Source: a bacterium (GTDB taxonomy: Bacteria > Auribacterota > Auribacteria > Auribacterales > Auribacteraceae). Taken from it: a stretch of DNA of 64,000 nt. The translations under genes were made by a program, and so were the position numbers. Below are positions 8,532 to 18,246 of this stretch, piece by piece; positions within the stretch are counted from its first letter, which is position 1, and every line of letters starts with the position of its first letter. The stretch lies in assembly GCA_018435605.1 (NCBI GenBank), contig JAHDNF010000002.1, positions 512,538-576,537 on the forward strand. Reading direction: 5' to 3'. Under the pieces are notes generated by a model. The model worked only from the letters and a program-made list of their open reading frames with translations, had not been told where the DNA came from and ran no database searches.

Positions 8532-9793
8532 TATCTCACCCTGATATCCGGGTCCGGTAACGGTTCAATGACTATTCCGCCAGCGCATACATCGTTATCG
8601 CGTATTAATACGAACCTGCCCATTTCCTCAACATCGTTGAAAGGAGCGATGCAAACCGGTTTTTCTACGGTTATTATAACTTCTGCGACATCAAGGTTTT
8701 TTAGTTTATCCGCATCTTCGGCAATGATTTCGAGCGTTGCGGAATCTATACGCCGGCAAATAGTTTGTATGGTAGCAAAAACTTCCTGAGTAGAGCATTT
8801 TAGGATTAACTGACCACCCTTTACATACGGTTGTTTCGACATCCAAAAAACATTTGCTTTTATACGTGTTGTGTAAGACGGCTCGTGCCCGTCGGTGCAT
8901 ATAACGTGTCCGCGTTCGGCAAAAATTGCTTCCGTGGTGGTGATTCCGATACTTTCTCCAGCCACTGCCTGTATCGGAGATTCCAAAAATTTTTCGATAG
9001 ACTTGACTGAAGCAAGCTGTTCTTGAGGCATAACTTTTATTTCCATGCCGGCGTAAATCGTACCCGCGGCGACCCGCCCTGCATATATGCGTTTGCTGTT
9101 GATCTTGTAGACATCCTGAATCGGCATAAGAAGTGGACAGCCTTCTAGAGACTCCTTTTTAGTTAGAGTGTCGAGACATTCCAGTACAGTCAGGCCGGAG
9201 TACCACGGCATTGAAGCGGATCGTCTTGCTACCTGATCGCCGTAAGATGCGGATATAGGTATATATTGTGAAGGATTGATGTTCAGAGTTGCAAGAAAAT
9301 CGCCAAGTTCCTGTTTTAACCGCTCATATACCGATTTATCGTAAGATACCAGATCCATTTTATTGATAAGCACAACTACCTGCCCCACACCCAAGAGAGA
9401 CAGGATATGCGCGTGTCGTTTGGTTTGAGGGCGTACGCCTTCCTGCGCATCGACTATCAACAGAGCCGCTTGCGCTTGCGACGCTCCGGTGACCATATTT
9501 TTCATGAATTCCACATGACCGGGGGCGTCGATGATAACATACTTGCGTTTAGATGTTTTAAAAAACGCCTGTGATGTGTCGATGGTAATGCCCTGATCGC
9601 GCTCCTCGCGTAAATGATCCATAACAAATCCGAACTCAACAGGTCGTCCAAGCTGTTTTGAAGCCTGTTCGATTTCCACTAACTTTTCTTCAGGCAGACA
9701 GCCGGTATCGTAAAAAAGCCGGCCTATGAGTGTAGATTTACCGTGGTCGACATGCCCGACAATAACAAAACTCAAAACATCCGAATCGTTCAT
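8531..9793 (-). CDS. cysN: Sulfate adenylyltransferase, large (GTPase) subunit
   Basis: CysN drives formation of adenosine 5'-phosphosulfate (APS) from ATP and sulfate by GTP hydrolysis. All G motifs are present: GHVDHGKST (residues 13-21), the ERDQGIT switch I, DAPGH, NKMD and a SAS motif; the second and third domains are of EF-Tu type. At 420 residues it lacks the roughly 25-residue N-terminal extension and some of the C-terminal length of the enterobacterial protein (about 475), and no APS kinase domain (CysC) is fused to it. CysD is 26 bases upstream and the phosphodiesterase gene is coupled downstream. Confidence 0.93.
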   Translation of the reverse strand: MNDSDVLSFVIVGHVDHGKSTLIGRLFYDTGCLPEEKLVEIEQASKQLGRPVEFGFVMDHLREERDQGITIDTSQAFFKTSKRKYVIIDAPGHVEFMKNMVTGASQAQAALLIVDAQEGVRPQTKRHAHILSLLGVGQVVVLINKMDLVSYDKSVYERLKQELGDFLATLNINPSQYIPISASYGDQVARRSASMPWYSGLTVLECLDTLTKKESLEGCPLLMPIQDVYKINSKRIYAGRVAAGTIYAGMEIKVMPQEQLASVKSIEKFLESPIQAVAGESIGITTTEAIFAERGHVICTDGHEPSYTTRIKANVFWMSKQPYVKGGQLILKCSTQEVFATIQTICRRIDSATLEIIAEDADKLKNLDVAEVIITVEKPVCIAPFNDVEEMGRFVLIRDNDVCAGGIVIEPLPDPDIRVR

Positions 9794-9819
9794 TGTTAAC
9801 CTTTATTATTCAACTGTTA

Positions 9820-10620
9820 TTACATATACCCCAGCGAGCGTAGTTTCTGCATCATATAGGCTGATTCCTTGTCCTGCGCCCTGCCGCTTCGTTCGGTAAG
9901 CGTGGTGGTTTTAAGTTCTTCTATGACCGCATCGACCGTATCTGCGTCAGAATCGACAGGGTTACAGCAGGTTTCACAACCGATACTGCGGTAGCGTTTT
10001 CCGTTTTTGGCAAAATACAACAACACAATAGGGATGCCTTCGCGCCTTATGTATTCCCATATATCCAGTTCAGTCCATCCAAGCAATGGGTGTATGCGTA
10101 TATGTTCGTCGTCCAATGTTTCTGTTTTATATTGATCCCATAGTTCCGCAGGCTGTGATTTATAATTCCACTCGAATTGTTTATCCCTTGGAGAAAACAC
10201 ACGTTCTTTTGCGCGAATACCGTGCTCGTCACGGCGTATACCGAGAAACAGCGCTTTGAATCTCAATGCGTTGATAGCGTCTTTTAGCGCATTGGTTTTA
10301 AGTTCGGTGCAACATTCCAGTTTACCTGTATGAGGGCTGACTCCGCGGGCGATGGCAGTTTCGTTTTTGTGCACTTTAAGATTCAGGTTCCATTCTTTAG
10401 CAATCCTGTCGCGAAACTCGTAAATTTCCCTAAATTTGTAACCGGTATCCAGATGCAGGCACGGAAACGGGATGTTTCCGAAAAACGCTTTTCGGATCAG
10501 CCATAGTAGCGTTGTCGAATCTTTGCCGATCGACCATAGCATAGCCACGTCGCGAAAACGGTTGTATCCTTCGCGTATGATATAAATGCTTTGATTTTCA
10601 AGACAGCTTAAATGATCCAT
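9820..10620 (-). CDS. cysD: Sulfate adenylyltransferase, small subunit
   Basis: CysD catalyses adenylyl transfer to sulfate and pairs with CysN. The PP-loop motif SIGKDSTTLLW is at about residues 31-41, followed by PCLHLDTGYKFREIYEFRD, RRDEHGIRAKER and WTELDIWEYI, all diagnostic for CysD. It is 266 residues long, against about 302 in enterobacteria. The difference is mainly a missing insertion before the Cys motif (here IGCETCCNPV), so this is the short CysD form rather than a truncation; the C-terminal SERxGRxxD-like segment (ERSGRAQDKES) is intact. No cysC, cysH or cysJI gene is nearby. Confidence 0.93.
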   Translation of the reverse strand: MDHLSCLENQSIYIIREGYNRFRDVAMLWSIGKDSTTLLWLIRKAFFGNIPFPCLHLDTGYKFREIYEFRDRIAKEWNLNLKVHKNETAIARGVSPHTGKLECCTELKTNALKDAINALRFKALFLGIRRDEHGIRAKERVFSPRDKQFEWNYKSQPAELWDQYKTETLDDEHIRIHPLLGWTELDIWEYIRREGIPIVLLYFAKNGKRYRSIGCETCCNPVDSDADTVDAVIEELKTTTLTERSGRAQDKESAYMMQKLRSLGYM

Positions 10621-10645
10621 ATAAAACCTTTTCGAGGCCGGTATG

Positions 10646-11467
10646 TCATATTTCGACGTTTACTAACCTTTTGCCCGCAAATCCTGATACAACTGATACT
10701 ATAAGGAAAATAGCCAGCCAGTGCAACTGCCAACCTAAAAAATATTTTCGGCTGGTCGGATAAAAAATCGCCAGAGATCTTACAGGATTTAAGCGGTCAA
10801 GCTGTCGCGCGCCCGGATGCAACAGTCTTTTTGTCCAGTTTTTATAAACCCCGTCCGGTATTTTTCTTACATTGACATTACCGGTGAAAACCGGAAAATT
10901 ACATACCTCCGAGTCGCCGTAGGTTATAACAACGTCATGCATTCCGGTCTCAACCGGCGTAACTACCCAGTTGATTTCGTTTCGTTGTTTGACTCGTAAA
11001 GCAGGCGTGTCAATTTGTATTGCGCTACCGGTTTTTATCGAGAACAGATGCAGATCATATCCGTTTTCTGCATAAATAGATACGGTTACAGGTTCATCTA
11101 TGACAAGAGGTTGATTGCCGTAGCGCAAGCCAAGCTGTCCGTAGACAAGCGCAAATACCGCCAGCAGTACCGCCAGCGGTGTAAAAGCATATCGCAAATA
11201 AATAAAATTGTAGCCGATCATTCTCATTATCGAACCGAAAGAAACCGAGCAATCGCCGCGGTAAATAACCGCTGACAAAATATTTGCCTTTATTTTATCC
11301 CTGACGTTCTTTATTGCGGATTGATTCGACGTTATACCAAACAGTTTTAGAAATACTATCCCCGCAATGACTGATAATAGTATCAAATCAATAGACGGCG
11401 GCAGAAAATAAAAGGGTAGTAAGATAACATCGAACAACTTTGTTATTATTGAAACAACGGCATTCAT
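10646..11467 (-). CDS. Unknown membrane protein in the sulfate-activation cluster
   Basis: I do not recognise the family. The 273-residue protein has hydrophobic helices at about residues 8-45, 90-112 and 245-265. A basic cytoplasmic stretch with VRDKIKANILSAVIYRGD follows the first pair, and an extracytoplasmic beta-rich domain (about 115-235) lies before the last helix. The helix/basic-loop layout of the first 110 residues faintly recalls EMC3/TMCO1 (DUF106) membrane-insertion proteins, but this is a weak resemblance. It is the first gene of the minus-strand run that continues into cysD (25 bases), cysN and the phosphodiesterase, so it may act with them, for example in exporting or using an activated sulfate product. 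Confidence 0.75.
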   Translation of the reverse strand: MNAVVSIITKLFDVILLPFYFLPPSIDLILLSVIAGIVFLKLFGITSNQSAIKNVRDKIKANILSAVIYRGDCSVSFGSIMRMIGYNFIYLRYAFTPLAVLLAVFALVYGQLGLRYGNQPLVIDEPVTVSIYAENGYDLHLFSIKTGSAIQIDTPALRVKQRNEINWVVTPVETGMHDVVITYGDSEVCNFPVFTGNVNVRKIPDGVYKNWTKRLLHPGARQLDRLNPVRSLAIFYPTSRKYFLGWQLHWLAIFLIVSVVSGFAGKRLVNVEI

Positions 11468-11835
11468 CTATTTGTTTCCCCAAAAAGCTACCTATCTCTT
11501 TGTATCGATTTTCAGTAAAATCCGGTTTATTTTTGCAATATTAACTTATACAGACAGATAACACGTAGTATTATATTTGTCAACATCGCGTTTTCCAATT
11601 GGATACGACTATGATTCCCATAACAGATCTACAAAACTTTCCTTTAACCAGATCGATTTATTAAAGTTTTATACAAATATTAAAAAAGTGAACACTTTTA
11701 ATTGCATAATCATATCAACTTAAAATATAATGAGAAATAATTATTATGTAACCTTTAATAAAAATAAAAACTAACGCTAATATACCATAGCTTTGCAGAT
11801 ATTCGTTTGCGCGCTCAAATAGGGGAGGGATTTCT
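11468..11835. other. Divergent AT-rich intergenic region
   Basis: A 368-base AT-rich gap between two divergently transcribed genes. It must hold promoters for both. I see a good plus-strand promoter (listed separately) and no reading frame, hairpin or RNA gene worth calling. Confidence 0.6.
11702..11731 (+). promoter_or_regulatory. Candidate sigma-70 promoter for the PAS kinase
   Basis: TTGCAT at 11702-11707 and a perfect TATAAT at 11726-11731 are separated by 18 bases. The predicted start of transcription lies about 97 bases before the GTG start of the kinase gene. Confidence 0.5.
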
Positions 11836-13944
11836 GTGGTATATGCTCAAGAGGCTTTTTATCAGTTACATCAATTCCTATGTATTCATTATATAACGAT
11901 GTTGTGTGCGTGCGCTCTTATTTTACGTTTCAGGGAAAATAAAAATACCGGAAAGATTTTTGCCGGCACATTGTTGATTGCCGGTATGTTGTATGCCATT
12001 GATTTCGCCTGCAGTATGGAATTATATATCTCCGCGCTGGGAGTTGGATTGGCAATGTTCGGCAAACAACCTCAAAACGACAAGACGCACGCTGATTTTC
12101 CCATCGATTTGTTCATGGATCAATTTCCAAAAAAAATCTTTTTTAAAGATACCTCTTTAGTCTACCGCGTGGTAAGCCGTCTTTACGCTAAGGACATGGA
12201 CTGCGAACCGCAGGATATGTTCGGCAAAACCGATTTTGATTTTTACCCACCCGAATTGGCAAAAAAATTTCAGGAAGACGACAAGCGTATACTTGAAACA
12301 AAAGGCAGTGAAAGCATCGTTGAAGAATATGTCCACAACAGCAGGCGGCGTGTAATAAAGACTGTAAAGCAAGCTGTTATCGGCGAAAACGGCGAACCGA
12401 TCGGTATAAGCGGCGTAATATATGACATAACGGAAAAGGTTAAACTAAAGGAAAATTTCGAAGAACAACAACGTAAGATGGCTACTTTGCTGTCAAATCT
12501 TCCGGGTATGGCATACCGTTGTTTGAATACGGATGAATGGACTATGGAGTTTGTAAGTGACGGATGCGAAAAATTAACCGGATATCCGCCGTCAGCCATT
12601 ATCGGTAACAATTCATTATCTTACAACGACCTTGTTTATGAACCGGACAGAAGGATGCTACGTACGGTGATTCATGATAAACTCAGCCTGCATGCACAGT
12701 TTGAAGTAGAATACCGAATCGTATGCAAAAACCAACAGGTAAAATGGGTTTGGGAACGCGGGGTAGGGGTTTTTGACAACGCAGATAACCTTGTAGCGAT
12801 TGAGGGGTTTATATGCGATATCACTGTTCTAAAAACTGTGGAAAAACAACTGAAGAAAAGTGAAAAAACCTTAATGGCTATCCTGCAAGCGGCGCCTGTA
12901 GGCATCGGCATGGTCAACAACAGGGTAATCGGATGGGTAAACAATCGTGTCAGCGAAATTACAGGGTATGAACCTCACGAACTGGACGGCAAAAACGCCA
13001 GAATGCTTTATGAATCCGATGAAGAGTATCTGCGGGTTGCTAAAATAAAACATCCGGAAGTGGAAAAACACGGCATCGGCGAGGTGTACACCCGCTGGCG
13101 AAGAAAAGACGGGGTTATCCGTGATATTCATTTGAAATCCGCCGCGCTTAACCGAAAAAATTTGTCCGAAGGACTTATTTTTACCGCAATCGACGTGACT
13201 GACCAGATACAGGCCAAAATTGACAGAGAATCGCTGATCAAACAATTAGAGAACCAAAACGCCGAACTTGAACAGTTCACTTATACTGTATCCCACGACT
13301 TAAAAAGCCCTATCATCACAATAGAAGGCTTTATGGGACTCATAGAACGCCACCCTATTATAAAAGGCAACCTTGAAATAGAAGTGCTTATAACCCGTGT
13401 GAGAAACGCCACAAAAAAAATGGCACTGCTCATGGAAGGGTTGCTTGAACTGTCCCGTGTGGGCAGGCTTATCAACCCACCCGTAAAATCTGATCTGCGG
13501 CACCTGATCGATGAAGCTGTAGAGCTGGTATCCGGCAGGATAGCAAAAAACAATATCGCTATTCGAATAGAAGACAACCTGCCCGACGTATATGTCGACC
13601 ATGAACGAATTGTCATGGTTCTCATGAATCTTATTGACAACTCTGCAAAAGCGGTCGCCAATGTCGATAACCCGCAAATACATATAGGAAAAAAGGTTAT
13701 CGATTGCCAAACGGTTTTTTTCATTAAAGATAACGGTATCGGTATTGAAAGTCAGTATTTCGATAGAATCTTCGGTTTGTTCAACAAACTCAACGCTCAA
13801 GCCTGTGGCACAGGCGTAGGCCTAACGCTTGTGAAGCGTATTATAGAGTTTCATGGCGGACACATCTGGGTTGAATCCGGCGGGATCAATAAAGGGTGCA
13901 CATTCTTTTTCACCCTGCCTCTTGTAAAGGCTGAAAAAAGCTAG
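11836..13944 (+). CDS. Membrane sensor histidine kinase with three PAS domains
   Basis: A 702-residue kinase. Two hydrophobic segments (about residues 9-32 and 40-70) anchor it in the inner membrane. Three PAS domains follow (about 95-205, 215-330, 345-455), the second of PAS_3 type with a WVWERGVGVFD segment. The HisKA motif YTVSHDLKSPI has the phosphoacceptor His487, and the C-terminal ATPase has LIDNSAKAV (N box), KDNGIGIE (G1) and GTGVGLTLVK (G2). It phosphorylates a response regulator, but none is adjacent; the only lone receiver in the window is at 18247. The start is a GTG with an AGGGGAGGG site six bases upstream. Confidence 0.93.
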   Translation: MVYAQEAFYQLHQFLCIHYITMLCACALILRFRENKNTGKIFAGTLLIAGMLYAIDFACSMELYISALGVGLAMFGKQPQNDKTHADFPIDLFMDQFPKKIFFKDTSLVYRVVSRLYAKDMDCEPQDMFGKTDFDFYPPELAKKFQEDDKRILETKGSESIVEEYVHNSRRRVIKTVKQAVIGENGEPIGISGVIYDITEKVKLKENFEEQQRKMATLLSNLPGMAYRCLNTDEWTMEFVSDGCEKLTGYPPSAIIGNNSLSYNDLVYEPDRRMLRTVIHDKLSLHAQFEVEYRIVCKNQQVKWVWERGVGVFDNADNLVAIEGFICDITVLKTVEKQLKKSEKTLMAILQAAPVGIGMVNNRVIGWVNNRVSEITGYEPHELDGKNARMLYESDEEYLRVAKIKHPEVEKHGIGEVYTRWRRKDGVIRDIHLKSAALNRKNLSEGLIFTAIDVTDQIQAKIDRESLIKQLENQNAELEQFTYTVSHDLKSPIITIEGFMGLIERHPIIKGNLEIEVLITRVRNATKKMALLMEGLLELSRVGRLINPPVKSDLRHLIDEAVELVSGRIAKNNIAIRIEDNLPDVYVDHERIVMVLMNLIDNSAKAVANVDNPQIHIGKKVIDCQTVFFIKDNGIGIESQYFDRIFGLFNKLNAQACGTGVGLTLVKRIIEFHGGHIWVESGGINKGCTFFFTLPLVKAEKS

Positions 13945-14245
13945 TTCTGCCGGATTTCGGACAACGACACTCTGAAAACATAATATTGAGATTCAAAAAG
14001 CTAATAGCGCGGAGCTTTTGCTTGAGATTTCCGAGCTATCCGAACCCGTTAAATTTCCTATATGCCATTTGCCATAAGACACAAGCTACCTGATGTAATT
14101 TATGCTTTTAACAGGTATGCTGTTCTGCTATAATTCCTGCTAACCGGCTAGTTACATTATAGATTAATTTTTTAAAGGTTTCTTTTCCCTTATTATAAAG
14201 ATACTTGCGGATAAACACAAACAATCGGAGCATTCAAGTTGTTAT
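13945..14245. other. Intergenic gap between kinase and trmJ-like gene
   Basis: A 301-base gap. A short inverted repeat (AAAAGCT at 13996-14002 and AGCTTTT at 14013-14019, 10-base loop) could be a weak terminator for the kinase gene, though no clear T-run follows. A TATAAT at 14129-14134 is a possible -10 element for the next gene, with no good -35 element. No reading frame is evident. Confidence 0.45.
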
Positions 14246-14977
14246 ATGAAAACATGTCTTGATAATATTTCTATAGTATTGGTTGAACCGAAAGAACCGG
14301 GCAACGTAGGCGCATGTTGCCGTGCCATGAAAAATATGGGAATCCGCGACCTGCGTCTGGTGAATCCTGTATCTATTTTAGCGCCCGAGACTTTCAAAAT
14401 GTGTTACGGCGCAGACGATCTGGTTTTGAACGCCAAAGCGTATCCAGACCTGCAATCCGCCGTTGCCGATGTAGCGTTGGTTGTGGGAACTACCCGCCGT
14501 AAAGGCAAACATCGCAAACCGGTGCGCTGGGTATCTGAAGTTCTGCCTAAAATTACATCTGTTTCACAGACCAACCGCGTGGCGGTGGTTTTCGGGAGGG
14601 AGTCGAAGGGATTGTTCAATGAAGAACTGCTTTTGTGCGACGAGCAGGCGGCTATTCCGACCCGCGACGATTTTCCCACACTCAATCTTGCTCAGTCCGT
14701 GCTTATTGTCTGTTACGAACTTTTTTTGACACGCCACAAACCTGATCCCACAGAAATAAGCCTAATACTGCGTGAACAGCAGGAACAGATGTATGAACAC
14801 ATCGACCGCGCGCTAAATCTTATGCAATACTCAAATAAAGGGTCTTACAATCTGCGCAACAGAATACTCAAAACCATGCGGCGCATTTTCGGACGCTCCG
14901 GACTCGAAGAAAAAGAAATGCAGATGATACACGGATTATGCTCGCGCATTGAATCACTGCTCGATCAAAAGCAATAA
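14246..14977 (+). CDS. SpoU-family RNA 2'-O-methyltransferase, TrmJ-like
   Basis: A 243-residue SPOUT methyltransferase that transfers a methyl group from S-adenosylmethionine to a ribose 2'-OH of tRNA. Motif 1 is seen as LVEPKEPGNVGACCRAMKNM (residues about 12-31), motif 2 as VAVVFGRESKGLFNEEL and motif 3 as IPTRDDFPTLNLAQSV, which form the deep-trefoil knot. The C-terminal 80 residues are the helical extension of TrmJ proteins (tRNA position 32). TrmJ is the closest fit by length and layout, but other SpoU enzymes with the same knot cannot be excluded. It stands alone, convergent with the recD2 gene downstream. Confidence 0.87.
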   Translation: MKTCLDNISIVLVEPKEPGNVGACCRAMKNMGIRDLRLVNPVSILAPETFKMCYGADDLVLNAKAYPDLQSAVADVALVVGTTRRKGKHRKPVRWVSEVLPKITSVSQTNRVAVVFGRESKGLFNEELLLCDEQAAIPTRDDFPTLNLAQSVLIVCYELFLTRHKPDPTEISLILREQQEQMYEHIDRALNLMQYSNKGSYNLRNRILKTMRRIFGRSGLEEKEMQMIHGLCSRIESLLDQKQ

Positions 14978-15020
14978 ACCTAGTTTAGCTTTCAGCAGAT
15001 AAAAATTTATTGTATTGCCG

Positions 15021-17225
15021 CTATCTGATTATAATATGCTGTTTGATCCGTTCGGACAGCAGAGAATTGCGCTGGCGTATCTGGTTGTTACACAAACACC
15101 GTTCAAGGGCTGACTGTGTGCCGACCAGCACAACAAGGCGTTTACCGCGCGTAACCGCGGTATATAACAGATTGCGCTGAAGCATTATAAAATGCTGGTC
15201 GGTCAGCGGTATAACTACCGCGGGGTATTCGCTTCCCTGTGATTTGTGGACTGATATGGCATAAGCCAAAGAAATCTGATCGAACCATGAGCGCTCGTAG
15301 GATATTTCCCTTCCGTAAAAGTTTATGGACATCTGGCCGGCAGAATCATCGACAGCAGTAATAGCGCCTATATCGCCGTTGAAAATATCGAGATCATAGT
15401 TGTTTTTTATCTGCATCACTTTGTCGCCTGTTTTGTAGGTTGTATCTCCATACTTTATAATATCCTGCGATGGATTGAGCAATGTCTGAAGCGTAGTATT
15501 GAGCGATTCTACGCCAAGCAGTCCTTTGCGCATAGGCGACAAAACCTGTATATCACGTATCGGATCAAAAGAAAACGAACCGGGAATCCTTTCGGCGACA
15601 ACTTTTTTTATGATTTCAAGAATACCCGCAGGTTCGTTCTTCTCAATAAAGAAAAAATCCGACGACTCTGGATTATTGGGAAAAACCGGTTTTTTCCCAT
15701 GATTGATTCTGTGGGCGTTTATCACAATGTAACTGTCCTGCGCCTGACGGTAAATTGCGGTCAAGCGTATCAGAGGTATTTTTTCAATACTCACCAAATT
15801 CTGCAGAATCGCGCCCGGACCTACTGACGGAAGTTGATCCGCATCGCCTACCAGAATCAACCGCGTACCGGGACGGATTGCCTTGAGCAAGTGATGCATG
15901 AGGAACATATCCAGCATGGACACTTCGTCTATGATAACGGTATCAGCGTCGAGCGGATCAAACTCGTTTTTCTGAAATTGTTCGAGACGAGGTATATAAT
16001 CCAGTAGCCGGTGTATGGTCATGGCGTCCCTGCCGGTGGTTTCGTTAAGCCGTTTTGCCGCCCGTCCGGTCGGCGCGCCGAGTAGCACTTTTTCTTTAGA
16101 CTCGGCGAACACCTCCAAAAGCAACCGCACAAGTGTGGTTTTTCCGGTTCCCGGCCCGCCTGTAATAACGAGCAATTGATGGTTTATCAATTCCGGTAAC
16201 CTAACGGCGAGATCATCGTCCATGCGGATGCTCAACCGCTCGGATATCTTATACAATTTATCGGCAGTTATTTTAATGGTATCCGTGATAGTTTGGCGAG
16301 CCATACCGGCTATGCGGCCGGCCACGGTAGACTCGAATTCGTGCATCTCTTTAGTATAGCACGGCATGTTGTCATAATCTTTCTCCATGATTATGGTATT
16401 CGACTGCACCATCGCGTTTACAACCGGTTCCACCACATGCACGGGTAAAGACAGTTCGCGGGCTATACGGTCTATCAGTTTGACACAGGGTGTGTAAACA
16501 TCGCCTTCTTCCTGATAATCCTGAAGAAAATAAAGGACTGCCGCTGAGATCCGGTCAGGCGAATCGGCAGGGCGGCCTGCCGAGAGGGCAATCTCGTCCG
16601 CCTTGCGAAACCCTATGCCGCGCATTTCATAGGCAAGCCGGTACGGATTTTCCTCAATGACGCTAAGAGATTTCTCTTTATAGGTATTGTAAATACGCAA
16701 CGCCAGCGCAGGCGGTAGCCCGAACTCATGCAGAGCAATCATAATATGGCGGGTCTGGTAATGTTTTTTCCATGCATTGGATATCATTTTAAGCCGTTTA
16801 CAGCCTATACCGGGTATTTCATTGAGCCTGCCGGGTTCGGAATCGATAATATCGAGGGTTTTCTCTTTGAATTTTGCAACTATTCGTTTGGCCATTTCCG
16901 CCCCGATTCCTTCGATCATACCGGAACCGAGAAACCTCTCTATCCCTTCAGTGGTCGACGGTCTGCACTCGTTGTAAGCGCTGATATGCAGTTGGGGACC
17001 GAAACGCGGGTTGTATTCCCATTTACCGGATACCACAGCATGCTGTCCGGGAACTAGTTGCGCAACCGTTCCCACAATGGTGAACTGATGCCCTGTGTCA
17101 TCTTCTATAAACCGAGCTACGGTATAGCTGTTGTGCGGATTATTAAACACAATGCTATTCACCGTTCCCTTGACGGTAACGATAGAATCCGGTGCGGGCA
17201 ATGGCGGCTGATTGGGATTACTCAT
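15021..17225 (-). CDS. recD2: ATP-dependent DNA helicase RecD2
   Basis: A 734-residue superfamily 1B 5'-3' helicase of the RecD2 (RecBC-independent) type. The long N-terminal region typical of RecD2 is present with an OB-like start and helix-hairpin-helix segments (for example GIGAEMAKRIV and EIPGIGCKRLK). Then come Walker A TGGPGTGKTTL (about residue 355), Walker B VIIDEVSMLD, motif III LVGDADQLPSVGPG, and the late motifs SYERSWFDQISLAYAISVHKSQGSEY split over the UvrD-like C-terminal domain. It unwinds short duplexes in recombination and repair. Its ATG overlaps the stop of the methylthioadenosine phosphorylase gene by one base (TAATG), so the two are coupled. Confidence 0.93.
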   Translation of the reverse strand: MSNPNQPPLPAPDSIVTVKGTVNSIVFNNPHNSYTVARFIEDDTGHQFTIVGTVAQLVPGQHAVVSGKWEYNPRFGPQLHISAYNECRPSTTEGIERFLGSGMIEGIGAEMAKRIVAKFKEKTLDIIDSEPGRLNEIPGIGCKRLKMISNAWKKHYQTRHIMIALHEFGLPPALALRIYNTYKEKSLSVIEENPYRLAYEMRGIGFRKADEIALSAGRPADSPDRISAAVLYFLQDYQEEGDVYTPCVKLIDRIARELSLPVHVVEPVVNAMVQSNTIIMEKDYDNMPCYTKEMHEFESTVAGRIAGMARQTITDTIKITADKLYKISERLSIRMDDDLAVRLPELINHQLLVITGGPGTGKTTLVRLLLEVFAESKEKVLLGAPTGRAAKRLNETTGRDAMTIHRLLDYIPRLEQFQKNEFDPLDADTVIIDEVSMLDMFLMHHLLKAIRPGTRLILVGDADQLPSVGPGAILQNLVSIEKIPLIRLTAIYRQAQDSYIVINAHRINHGKKPVFPNNPESSDFFFIEKNEPAGILEIIKKVVAERIPGSFSFDPIRDIQVLSPMRKGLLGVESLNTTLQTLLNPSQDIIKYGDTTYKTGDKVMQIKNNYDLDIFNGDIGAITAVDDSAGQMSINFYGREISYERSWFDQISLAYAISVHKSQGSEYPAVVIPLTDQHFIMLQRNLLYTAVTRGKRLVVLVGTQSALERCLCNNQIRQRNSLLSERIKQHIIIR

Positions 17226-18091
17226 TATTTTTTAACATATTTTTCAAGAATTATATGCAATTTCTCCACAACTTTGCGGTCTATCTTATCCGGATTGGTG
17301 AAAATGGCATTTTTCAGCGCTTTTTTGCACGAACAGTCCGATGTATCGGGCATATTGGTTATTACTTCTTTGATAATTTTTTTTGCGTTCTGGATATTTT
17401 TAGTCAAATATTCTATGACCGTTTCGAGTGTTACATGTTCGTGTGATTCGTGCCAGCAATCGTAGTCTGTCACCATGGCAAGGGTGGCGTAGCAAATTTC
17501 AGCCTCGCGCGCGAGTTTGGCCTCAACCAGATTTGTCATGCCGATTATATCCATTCCCCAACTGCGGTATACCATTGATTCCGCACGTGTTGAAAACGCC
17601 GGTCCTTCCATATTCAGATAAGTTCCGCCCTTATGAACCGGAACGCCCAGCCCACTCCCAGCCGCGAACAACGCTTTGCTAAGGCACGGGCATACCGGAT
17701 CTGCAAAACTGATGTGCGCTACAATCCCGCTACCAAAAAAAGTGGATTCCCGAGAACGGTTGGTGCGGTCGAAAAACTGGTCGGGTATTACCATATCCAT
17801 GGGATGTATATGCTCTTTGAGGCTTCCGACTGCGCTTACCGATAAAATATCTTCCACGCCAAGGCTCTTAAACCCGTAGATATTTGCCCTGTAATTAATT
17901 TCAGTGGGTAGCAATGTGTGCCCTTCGCCGTGTCTGGGCAAGAAAACCACCTGCATATCACCGAGAGTACCGATATGATATGCTCCTGAAGGGTTGCCAA
18001 ACGGTGTGGAAACCGTTTTCTTCTTCATGTTGTGGATTCCCTCTATATCGTACAGGCCACTGCCTCCTATAACGCCTATTGTTCTGGTCAT
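17225..18091 (-). CDS. mtnP: S-methyl-5'-thioadenosine phosphorylase
   Basis: A 288-residue purine nucleoside phosphorylase family 2 protein. GVIGGSGLYDI (residues 6-16) is the phosphate-binding start, FLPRHGEGHTLLPTEINYRANI (split about residues 50-71) the second phosphate/sugar site, and YLNMEGPAFSTRAES the purine/ribose site; MTNLVEAKLAREAEICYA and VTDYDCWH complete the MTAP signature. It converts methylthioadenosine and phosphate to adenine and 5-methylthioribose 1-phosphate for methionine salvage. The Asp in VTDYDCW is as in adenine-specific enzymes. The start ATG has AAAAGGAG upstream. No other salvage gene (mtnA-D) is near. Confidence 0.93.
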   Translation of the reverse strand: MTRTIGVIGGSGLYDIEGIHNMKKKTVSTPFGNPSGAYHIGTLGDMQVVFLPRHGEGHTLLPTEINYRANIYGFKSLGVEDILSVSAVGSLKEHIHPMDMVIPDQFFDRTNRSRESTFFGSGIVAHISFADPVCPCLSKALFAAGSGLGVPVHKGGTYLNMEGPAFSTRAESMVYRSWGMDIIGMTNLVEAKLAREAEICYATLAMVTDYDCWHESHEHVTLETVIEYLTKNIQNAKKIIKEVITNMPDTSDCSCKKALKNAIFTNPDKIDRKVVEKLHIILEKYVKK

Positions 18092-18246
18092 GATAACTCC
18101 TTTTATCTGTTGTTGATATTCTATTCCGACATATTACCATAGCAAATTTTTATTCTTAAAGATATTTTTTATCGCGCCGATACAAAGTAATGCAAGTTTT
18201 TAATCTTCAACACAAAACGATTCTTGAAAGGATTTGCGAGTCTGCC

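Noticed and set aside
18190-18246. Upstream ATG for the receiver protein
   Set aside because: The added 19 residues do not fit any receiver domain; the family starts at the ATG at 18247.
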